Below, one piece after another: positions 1 through 4,762 of a stretch of DNA of 8,920 nt. The position numbers and the translations under genes are program-made. The notes beneath the pieces are model-generated. The model saw nothing but the letters and a program-made list of their open reading frames with translations, had not been told where the DNA came from and made no database searches. The first letter of the stretch is position 1; each line of letters opens with the position of its first letter. The stretch comes from Thermoplasmatota archaeon (lineage in GTDB: Archaea; Thermoplasmatota; Thermoplasmata; Thermoplasmatales; GCA-001856825), in the NCBI GenBank assembly GCA_023379555.1, contig JAMCQR010000043.1, positions 1 through 8,920 on the forward strand, given 5' to 3'.

Positions 1-24
1 TGCTGCCTTGCCGCTCACGTCCAT
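1..24 (-). CDS. N-terminus of a probable short-chain dehydrogenase/reductase (partial)
   Basis: Reading leftwards from an ATG at 24-22, the minus strand encodes MDVSGKAA and then leaves the window. This matches the usual opening of short-chain dehydrogenases (M-x-L-x-G-K-x-A, just before the TGxxxGxG NAD(P)-binding loop). A GGGAG motif lies about 12 bases upstream of the ATG, a possible but rather distant ribosome site. Only eight residues are visible, so the family is inferred from a short motif and the substrate cannot be named. The gene has the same orientation as the superoxide dismutase and acyl-CoA dehydrogenase. A role as 3-hydroxyacyl-CoA dehydrogenase beside an acyl-CoA dehydrogenase would make sense but is not shown by the sequence. 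Confidence 0.45.
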
Positions 25-28
25 TTGC

Positions 29-39
29 GAGTTAAACTC
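29..39. repeat. Small inverted repeat GAGTT-A-AACTC
   Basis: A near-perfect 11-base palindrome lies immediately upstream of the left-edge minus-strand start codon (24). It overlaps the possible ribosome site, so it could be an operator or a small hairpin in the leader. It is short enough to occur by chance. Confidence 0.2.
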
Positions 40-80
40 CCTTGAATGGAAATTGCAAATCTTTTCAGCCCATTTGAATT

Positions 81-146
81 GACATTTGTATGTCTTTTAG
101 TCCCCGGGTTCATACCCGTCATAACCACTTCCCAGATTGGAGAAGT
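81..146. other. Tandem short hairpins in non-coding leader
   Basis: Three consecutive inverted repeats are visible. They are GACAT(81-85)/ATGTC(90-94) with loop TTGT, CGGG(105-108)/CCCG(115-118) with loop TTCATA, and ACTTCCC(127-133)/GG-A-GAAGT(139-146) with one bulged base. The second resembles a tRNA T-arm at first sight, but the loop has six bases and no acceptor or D arm can be built around it. The stretch lies between the superoxide dismutase stop and the left-edge start codon, both on the minus strand. It could be part of a small structured RNA or a long leader. No known RNA family is recognised. Confidence 0.25.
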
Positions 147-183
147 AATACAAAAGGTAGGTTAACTTAGTAATGCAAAACCA

Positions 184-225
184 GGGATAGTGGAGACCCG
201 TGTTTCAATCTCCTGAATCTATCCC
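184..225 (-). terminator. Long stem-loop downstream of superoxide dismutase, possible 3'-end structure
   Basis: GGGATAG at 184-190 pairs perfectly with CTATCCC at 219-225. Inside it GGAGA (192-196) pairs with TCTCC (209-213), leaving a 12-base loop and a small asymmetric internal loop. Read on the minus strand, the structure starts about 43 bases after the superoxide dismutase stop and is followed by TGGTTTTGC, which is only weakly T-rich. A transcript-end or stability element is the simplest reading. It could also be the last hairpin of a structured RNA covering 81-225. Confidence 0.35.
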
Positions 226-267
226 CATATCCCCCAACTTTGAAGCTCTGGTGTGTATGGTTTTCAG

Positions 268-891
268 TCAAAGCAACTTCTCAAGTTTCTTGTTCGCCTC
301 ATCCCAGTTGACTATGTGCCACCAAGCACCTACGTAGTCTGCTCTCTTGTTCTTGTATTGGAGATAATATGCGTGCTCAAACTCATCCAAAATCAGGACA
401 ATTGGCATCTCTGCGAGATGGTTCATGAAATGATTTTCTACTGTCATTATGTTTAGATTGCTATTCTCCTTGTCATACGCTAGGACTGCCCATCCTGTAC
501 CGGGATTTGAGTTTGCAGCCTCGGTGAATATCTTCCTGAACTTTTCATAGCTACCATATTGCTGCTCTATCATGTCTCCAAGCTTTCCGCCGGGTTTGTC
601 CCCACCTTTGCCTTCTGGCGCCATGTTGTTCCAGTATAGCGTATGGAGCTTGTCACCGTTAATGTTGAATGTGAGATTTCTCAAGACCCCATGAATGTCG
701 TAGCTTTTTACCTCCTCCTTTATAATGCCGTTGAGCCGGTCAATAAGAGTGTTGGCTGTATTTACGTATCCTTTGTGGTGGCCGTTGTAATGAACATCCA
801 CTATGTCCTTGTTAATGTGGGGTTCTAGTCCGTCAATTCGGTACGGCAACTGGGGTAGCTCGTATTTCTTCAATCCCTTAAATTCCACCAT
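268..891 (-). CDS. sod: Superoxide dismutase, Fe/Mn family (iron type likely)
   Basis: Converts superoxide to hydrogen peroxide and oxygen in the cytoplasm. The 207-residue protein has the family's normal length: a helical-hairpin N-domain (about 1-93) and an alpha/beta C-domain. The four metal ligands are visible as H34 (in [11 protein letters not shown]), H83 (KLH), D169 and H173 (DEFEHAYY). The second-shell residue in TVENHFMNH is histidine (H154), as in Sulfolobus-type enzymes, rather than the glutamine typical of bacterial Mn enzymes. This, with the close overall likeness to the Sulfolobus acidocaldarius protein, favours iron. The frame stays open upstream to 993, but I start at 891: [13 protein letters not shown] is where homologues begin, GGTGATTT sits directly before it, and a TATA-like box lies inside the upstream extension. 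It is probably transcribed alone. Confidence 0.95.
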   Translation of the reverse strand: MVEFKGLKKYELPQLPYRIDGLEPHINKDIVDVHYNGHHKGYVNTANTLIDRLNGIIKEEVKSYDIHGVLRNLTFNINGDKLHTLYWNNMAPEGKGGDKPGGKLGDMIEQQYGSYEKFRKIFTEAANSNPGTGWAVLAYDKENSNLNIMTVENHFMNHLAEMPIVLILDEFEHAYYLQYKNKRADYVGAWWHIVNWDEANKKLEKLL

Positions 892-894
892 TAA

Positions 895-929
895 ATCACC
901 GCAATAAGATATGAAAGTTCGTTTTAATA
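895..929 (-). promoter_or_regulatory. Promoter and ribosome site of superoxide dismutase
   Basis: On the minus strand GGTGA (896-900) precedes the ATG at 891 by four bases and matches the archaeal anti-Shine-Dalgarno. A TATA-like TATTAAAA (922-929) is centred about 35 bases before the start, predicting a leader of roughly ten bases. This pair decides for the 891 start over the longer open frame. Confidence 0.55.
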
Positions 930-1130
930 CTTTTGTTAGGATACTTGGAAATGCCTTTTGAATCTCTTTGTGCCCCTCGAAAAAATATAGCACCTAAATA
1001 CAGCTCTTAGGTGAATTTTGGTTGCAGATGGAGAAAGTGGGTTATGGAGGGATTTCTCACTCTTTAAAAGGTGAACCTCATAGACATGCAGTCGGTCATT
1101 GCTCACTACATTCCTAATCCCGCAGATACA

Positions 1131-1144
1131 TTCAAAATTTTGAA
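1131..1144. repeat. 14-base perfect palindrome TTCAAAATTTTGAA
   Basis: An uninterrupted AT-rich palindrome in the gene-free stretch, the size of a dimeric regulator site. It is some 240 bases upstream of the superoxide dismutase start and 115 bases downstream of the dehydrogenase stop, so it is not at an obvious promoter. AT-rich palindromes of this size can arise by chance. Confidence 0.25.
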
Positions 1145-1184
1145 AATCCGTCTGAAGTATATCTTATTTGTCACGTTGTTGCCT

Positions 1185-1222
1185 GAAGTCCACACGAAAG
1201 CGTAGGTTTCATCCTAAACTTC
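1185..1222 (-). terminator. Branched stem-loop after the acyl-CoA dehydrogenase, possible 3' structure
   Basis: GAAGT (1185-1189) pairs with ACTTC (1218-1222). It encloses two small hairpins, ACG(1194-1196)/CGT(1201-1203) and AGG(1204-1206)/CCT(1213-1215), giving a compact three-way junction. It lies about 36 bases past the minus-strand dehydrogenase stop, so a 3'-end structure is plausible. The helices are short and no T-run follows directly. Confidence 0.25.
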
Positions 1223-1258
1223 TCGTGACTATTTTGGATTGATTATTCGATCAAACAT

Positions 1259-2386
1259 CTATCTCTTAAGAAGAGCCTTCGCGATGACTATTTTTCTTAT
1301 CTCAGTAGTTCCTGCTCCTATCTCATACAATATTGCATCACGCAAGTATCGCTCCAGGGGATAATCTTCCGTGTACCCATAACCGCCGAATATCTGAAGG
1401 GCTTCCTTTGCTATCTGGGTTGCTGTTTCGGAGGCCATCATGATCGATGCAGCGGCGTAGGAAGGGTCAGATATCGTCTCGCCTACTAATGAAGCTGCCT
1501 TGTATGCGAGAAGTCTAGCTGCCTCCAGTCTAGTAAACATGTAAGCCAGTTTTTCTTGAATCAGCTCGAACTCCCCGATCTTCCTACCGAACTGTTCCCT
1601 CTGGTTGCTGTAGTTTATTGCCTCATCAAGTGCCCGTCTAGCTATCCCTATGGGGCCAAAGGCCAAAACGGCTCGCTCCGCGTTCAGTCCATTATAAATG
1701 ATATTTCTGGCTTGCCCTTCCCCCTTCAATATCCTGTTCCCCCCAACTTGTACATTCCTGAAAACTATTTCACCAGTAGGGGAGCCCCTCATACCCATTT
1801 TCTTTATCTTCTTCGGCGTCTCAACCCCATCGTCACGCTCTAGAATAAAGGCAGTATATGATTTTCCATTCTTCGCGTAGACAAGAAAAACACTAGCGAG
1901 TGGAGCATTGGTTATGAATGTCTTTGATCCGTTGATTGTGTACTTTTCGCCCTCCTTTTCATACTTTGTCCTCATACCCCCTAGTGCATCAGAACCCGCC
2001 CCTGATTCTGTCAGGCATAGGGATCCGATTTTTTCTCCCGACACGAGGCCCGGGAGATATTTCTCCCTCTGCTCCTTGTTTGCGTTTCTGAACAGGTTGT
2101 CCGCTACCAAGTTATTATGGGCACCGTATGAAAGACCAAGAGAACCTGAGAAGTATGAAATCTCTTCCAGCGCTACCCCTTCAGTCAGGTAATCTAGTCC
2201 GGCACCTCCGTACTCCTGTGAGATGGTCAACCCCAACATACCGAGTTTGCCCATCTCCCTGAATACCTCCATGGGAAAGTCGTCGTCCTTGTCGATTTTC
2301 GCTGCTATCGGTTCTATCTTTTTTTGTGAAAATTCTCTGACCATATCTCTAATCGCAACCGTGTTCTCTGGAAGATTGAAATCCAT
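1259..2386 (-). CDS. Acyl-CoA dehydrogenase, isovaleryl-CoA dehydrogenase type
   Basis: FAD enzyme that introduces a 2,3 double bond into an acyl-CoA and passes electrons to electron-transfer flavoprotein, in fatty-acid or branched-chain amino-acid breakdown. At 375 residues it has the full family length: helical N-domain (about 5-115), beta middle domain (about 122-213), helical C-domain (about 225-375). Both family signatures are present: CLTESGAGSD at 124-133 and the QIFGGYGYTED region at 331-350. The catalytic glutamate looks like E237 in NAERAVLAFGP, matching the position used by isovaleryl-CoA dehydrogenases. The medium-chain enzyme's site is instead IGAGTTE (356-362), without the usual glutamate. 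Short branched substrates are therefore likely, though not proven. There is no ribosome site at the ATG, and a TATA-like box at 2417-2427 predicts a nearly leaderless message. Confidence 0.92.
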   Translation of the reverse strand: MDFNLPENTVAIRDMVREFSQKKIEPIAAKIDKDDDFPMEVFREMGKLGMLGLTISQEYGGAGLDYLTEGVALEEISYFSGSLGLSYGAHNNLVADNLFRNANKEQREKYLPGLVSGEKIGSLCLTESGAGSDALGGMRTKYEKEGEKYTINGSKTFITNAPLASVFLVYAKNGKSYTAFILERDDGVETPKKIKKMGMRGSPTGEIVFRNVQVGGNRILKGEGQARNIIYNGLNAERAVLAFGPIGIARRALDEAINYSNQREQFGRKIGEFELIQEKLAYMFTRLEAARLLAYKAASLVGETISDPSYAAASIMMASETATQIAKEALQIFGGYGYTEDYPLERYLRDAILYEIGAGTTEIRKIVIAKALLKR

Positions 2387-2416
2387 GATTATTCAAGTTC
2401 ATTATCTTTAACCGAG

Positions 2417-2427
2417 TTAAAATATTT
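2417..2427 (-). promoter_or_regulatory. TATA-like box for the acyl-CoA dehydrogenase
   Basis: The minus strand reads AAATATTTTAA, centred about 36 bases before the ATG at 2386, predicting a start of transcription within about ten bases of the start codon. It lies back to back with the plus-strand promoter at 2442, so this 87-base gap serves two divergent genes. Confidence 0.5.
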
Positions 2428-2441
2428 CCTGAAAAGAAAGG

Positions 2442-2469
2442 TTATAAGCTCCAAAAAAGTATGGTGATG
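2442..2469 (+). promoter_or_regulatory. TATA-like box and ribosome site for the MqnA-like gene
   Basis: TTATAA (2442-2447) follows an A-rich stretch of the kind bound by transcription factor B. GGTGATG (2463-2469) then precedes the ATG at 2474 by a normal distance and marks that start. The ATGs at 2461 and 2467 are in another frame that soon stops. Standard TATA spacing would put the transcription start at about 2470, inside or past the ribosome site, so the real start may lie a little upstream. Confidence 0.5.
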
Positions 2470-2473
2470 CGCG

Positions 2474-3208
2474 ATGGAAATAGTGTTTCCTGACATACCG
2501 GAATACCACTTCATACTCAAAGGTCTGTACACTGACCAGTTCGCTTCATATCCGAAATTCCATTGCGAACCAGTTACTGATTTCGGGACCACTTTGGAGG
2601 CGGATGTCGCCTTTGTGCCTTCCCCCGTGGCGATCCTGAATTCAGACGATTATGTCTTTCTCAAGACAGGAAATATCTTCTCCTACTTCTCGGGTCCGCA
2701 AATATATTCAAAAGAACCAGAAAACCACGAACTCTTTGTCAACGAAAAGGACTTTGTTTCGGAATACTACGCAAAGATACTCTTGGGGAACGTAAGTGTC
2801 AGGAAGGGTGACGGTTTTCCAAAAATCATGGAACCCAGGATTGCGTTGCTCAACTACCAGCCGGGTTATCCTAAAATAGACCTGTACGGGAAGTGGAATG
2901 ACGCAGCATCCAATCTCCCTTTCCCACTCTATTCTGGTATGATCAGGAGAACCCTTAGAAACCTGAAGGAGATAGTCGAGGAGGCGATCCATTCATCTAT
3001 TAAATATGCACTGGACAACTCCCCTTCAATAATCAAAGACATTGCGACGATGTACGGCATAGAAAATGTTGAGATGCTTAAGCGAGTGATGTTTCAGTTC
3101 ATCAACAAGAATACTCTGTCGATTTCTGATGAAGAAGTAGAATCTTTGAAGGCACTCAGTCGGGAAATGGATAATAAGGGTTACAGAGTCAATAAATTGA
3201 AATTTTGA
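2474..3208 (+). CDS. MqnA/MqnD-family protein, probable menaquinone (futalosine pathway) enzyme, divergent
   Basis: The 244 residues resemble the MqnA/MqnD family, which has a periplasmic-binding-protein type 2 fold. MqnA dehydrates chorismate and MqnD makes 1,4-dihydroxy-6-naphthoate. Seen in order: EADVAFVPSPVAILNSDDYVFL (42-63, like MqnA's 'DVALISS...DYVLLP'), FVNEKDFVSEYYAKILLG (88-105), the characteristic DLYGKWNDAASNLPFPLYSG (136-155, like 'DLGEEW...TGLPF'), and a helical C-end (160-231) resembling the family's last helices. The canonical N-terminal 'YLNTLP' motif with its catalytic asparagine is not evident; here it reads FPDIPEYHF. Function may therefore have shifted, or the family member is an archaeal branch. 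A MenA-like prenyltransferase 1.5 kb downstream supports a quinone role. The assignment is from remembered family patterns, not a search. Confidence 0.6.
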   Translation: MEIVFPDIPEYHFILKGLYTDQFASYPKFHCEPVTDFGTTLEADVAFVPSPVAILNSDDYVFLKTGNIFSYFSGPQIYSKEPENHELFVNEKDFVSEYYAKILLGNVSVRKGDGFPKIMEPRIALLNYQPGYPKIDLYGKWNDAASNLPFPLYSGMIRRTLRNLKEIVEEAIHSSIKYALDNSPSIIKDIATMYGIENVEMLKRVMFQFINKNTLSISDEEVESLKALSREMDNKGYRVNKLKF

Positions 3209-3240
3209 ATTTCAGAGGGAGAAAACTGCTTGGTTACCTA

Positions 3241-3250
3241 TTAATATTTA
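3241..3250 (+). promoter_or_regulatory. TATA-like box of the sugar-phosphate isomerase
   Basis: TTAATATTTA is centred about 23 bases before the ATG at 3269, so transcription should begin at or next to the start codon. There is no Shine-Dalgarno sequence. An ATG at 3259 is in another frame and ends after seven codons. Confidence 0.55.
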
Positions 3251-3268
3251 AAAATTCCATGACGATCG

Positions 3269-4198
3269 ATGGAATACATTGAAGAAATTACCTCCCTGAA
3301 GAATCAGGTATCGTTTCGAGGGACCTTGGAGGCCCCCGAAGGTATTGAGAATGTGGTAATAGCAGGGATGGGTGGTTCAGGCATTGCTGGCAAGATATTT
3401 CAGGAACTTTACACAAAGAAGCCTGTAAGTCTTGTCACCTCGTATGACGTTCCTGAGTTCATTGGCCAGAAGACCCTGTTTGTAGCAATAAGCTATTCTG
3501 GAAATACGGAAGAGACCATTCAGGCCGTGAATAAGGCAAAGAAGAGGGGGGCACAAATTAGAGCCATCTCGTCTGGCGGTAAACTTGCAGAATTAGTCGA
3601 GAATACGGTCATAGTGCCAAGGGGATTCCAACCGAGATCGGCTGTGGGCTATCTCAGCGTACCCCTACTGAGAGGTTTTGGACTGCTGGACGATAAGGAT
3701 GTTGAACTTACAAAGAATTTGCTGAACGACCTGGATACACACCAGTCTCAGTTTGAGAAATTCGGAAATGATATTTTCCAGAACAAGAGCATCCCTGTGA
3801 TCTTTGGCACCCCTGGACTCAACGCGATCGCCTACAGATGGAAAACCCAATTTAATGAGAACGCGAAGGTACTCGCTTATTCAACTTCTTTCCCTGAACT
3901 AAATCATAACGACACCATGGCTCTGGAAAACACATACAGAAAGGATGAGTTCTACTTCTTTGTTCTCACCTCTAGAATGCTTGAAAAGGAAATATCCAAT
4001 AGGATAAGGATAACTTCTGAACTCTGCAACATTGAAATGCATAAGGTTGAGGGCGAGGGGAACACCGTGTTTGCCAACACATTTACCCTGATACACAAGG
4101 GAGACTACATCTCGTACTTCCTTGCAAAGAAGAGAGGGGTTGATCCCAGAGACGTCGCGATTATTGAAAATCTCAAGAGGGAGCTTGCAGAGTCTTAG
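3269..4198 (+). CDS. pgi: Bifunctional phosphoglucose/phosphomannose isomerase (archaeal type)
   Basis: Interconverts glucose 6-phosphate or mannose 6-phosphate with fructose 6-phosphate in the cytoplasm, feeding gluconeogenesis and glycosylation precursors. At 309 residues it matches the short crenarchaeal/Thermoplasma type of about 300-320, and it has two SIS domains (about 25-140 and 165-300). Visible motifs are AGMGGSGIAG (32-41), the phosphate-binding SYSGNTEET (75-83), GFQPRSAVGYL (119-129), NENAK (196-200), SFPELNHND (207-215) and the end DPRDVAIIENLKREL (292-306). By comparison with the Pyrobaculum enzyme, E197, H213 and K303 are the likely catalytic residues; the spacing between the first two is identical. 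It begins 60 bases after the MqnA-like stop with its own TATA box, so co-transcription is not required. Confidence 0.93.
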   Translation: MEYIEEITSLKNQVSFRGTLEAPEGIENVVIAGMGGSGIAGKIFQELYTKKPVSLVTSYDVPEFIGQKTLFVAISYSGNTEETIQAVNKAKKRGAQIRAISSGGKLAELVENTVIVPRGFQPRSAVGYLSVPLLRGFGLLDDKDVELTKNLLNDLDTHQSQFEKFGNDIFQNKSIPVIFGTPGLNAIAYRWKTQFNENAKVLAYSTSFPELNHNDTMALENTYRKDEFYFFVLTSRMLEKEISNRIRITSELCNIEMHKVEGEGNTVFANTFTLIHKGDYISYFLAKKRGVDPRDVAIIENLKRELAES

Positions 4199-4263
4199 CG
4201 TGCTCTAAAGTAACAGCGAATCCAATAATACATGCAGTTATCAAACAGTGATTGACATAATTA

Positions 4264-4272
4264 TTAATATAA
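4264..4272 (+). promoter_or_regulatory. TATA-like box of the 117-residue unknown gene
   Basis: TTAATATAA is centred about 30 bases before the ATG at 4298, predicting a leader of only a few bases. No ribosome site is seen. The ATG at 4287 gives a four-codon frame whose TGA overlaps the real start, and it probably lies upstream of the transcription start. Confidence 0.45.
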
Positions 4273-4297
4273 CGCCAACTTAAACCATGAAATCGAG

Positions 4298-4651
4298 ATG
4301 ACGGTTATAAAAAGGGAGGAGCTGGTAACTGCCCTGAACGTCATATTCAAACCGTCTGGAATGAACCAAAAAGAGATTGAAGAATTGGCAGACTATGTAC
4401 TGAGCTTCTTTGGTTTTGAGGACACATTGGTAGATAACATCCTGTCACAACAGGACAGAGATGTCTTTTACACCCTTGAAGAGACTGGAATACTTTCAAC
4501 GAGTAGCGAGGACATTACCCTTATGAAAGGGAAGACCTGGAGAATACACTACTGGCACATCAACGACCCGAAAATCAAGACGATCCTAAACAGCAGGAAA
4601 GAGGACGAAGAAAACATCTACGACAAGATATTCAAAGAAGAACTTAGATAA
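4298..4651 (+). CDS. Conserved-looking small protein of unknown function
   Basis: A 117-residue soluble protein with no signal peptide or membrane segment. Residues 1-40 look like two or three helices (KREELVTALNVIF, NQKEIEELADYVLSFFG), residues 42-75 a further helical part with FYTLEETGIL, and residues 79-91 carry an aromatic patch KTWRIHYWHI. The end is charged (KEDEENIYDKIFKEELR). The arrangement resembles small winged-helix-like proteins that I associate with uncharacterised Thermoplasmatales families; DUF6015 comes to mind but I cannot confirm it. Codon use matches the neighbours, and the promoter and start are clear, so I take it as a real gene. The flanking isomerase and prenyltransferase genes do not suggest a role. 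Confidence 0.75.
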   Translation: MTVIKREELVTALNVIFKPSGMNQKEIEELADYVLSFFGFEDTLVDNILSQQDRDVFYTLEETGILSTSSEDITLMKGKTWRIHYWHINDPKIKTILNSRKEDEENIYDKIFKEELR

Positions 4652-4689
4652 ACCTGCACTTGAGCACAATGAGCGAAGAGCATCTGAAG

Positions 4690-4709
4690 ATCAATCGTTT
4701 TTTCTTGAT
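4690..4709 (+). terminator. T-run with small inverted repeat after the unknown gene
   Basis: A run of six T (4698-4703) lies about 45 bases after the stop at 4651, flanked by ATCAA(4690-4694)/TTGAT(4705-4709). Archaeal RNA polymerase stops at T-rich stretches, so this may end the upstream transcript before the TATA box at 4731. Confidence 0.4.
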
Positions 4710-4730
4710 GGAGTAGCTTGATTTGGTTAA

Positions 4731-4740
4731 TTTATAAATA
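4731..4740 (+). promoter_or_regulatory. TATA-like box of the fused prenyltransferase
   Basis: TTTATAAATA is centred about 27 bases before the ATG at 4763, the standard distance for a leaderless message. There is no Shine-Dalgarno motif near the start. This is the cleanest promoter in the window. Confidence 0.65.
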
Positions 4741-4762
4741 TTGATTTCGCATTTGCTAACCA

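Larger units (their letters stand above)
930..1258. other. Gene-free stretch between dehydrogenase stop and superoxide dismutase promoter
   Basis: No convincing gene is seen. The stretch contains a perfect 7+7 inverted repeat CACCTAA(991-997)/TTAGGTG(1007-1013), a GAGAAA(1031-1036)/TTTCTC(1053-1058) repeat, a perfect 14-base palindrome TTCAAAATTTTGAA (1131-1144), and a small branched fold at 1185-1222. A 29-codon plus-strand frame starts at 1028 and is histidine-rich, but it is too short to support as a gene. Confidence 0.4.

Noticed and set aside
101..126. tRNA T-arm-like sequence (CGGG-TTCATA-CCCG) followed by CATAACCA
   Set aside because: The loop has six bases rather than seven, the expected A58 is absent, and no acceptor, D or anticodon arm can be built upstream.
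184..228. tRNA-like 3' half: 7-bp stem GGGATAG/CTATCCC with TTCAATC inside and CCA after it
   Set aside because: Only 28 bases lie between the stem arms, so no D or anticodon arm fits, and the TTCAATC is not flanked by a T-stem. It is better described as a plain stem-loop.
892..993. Longer superoxide dismutase start adding 34 residues
   Set aside because: The extension is not seen in homologues as I recall them, and it would contain the TATA-like box and the ribosome site that serve the start at 891.
1556..2192. Several plus-strand open frames opposite the acyl-CoA dehydrogenase
   Set aside because: They are proline- and serine-rich antisense shadows of a strongly supported gene.
4287..4301. 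Four-codon upstream frame overlapping the start of the 117-residue protein
   Set aside because: By TATA spacing it probably lies at or before the transcription start, and such tiny frames occur often by chance.
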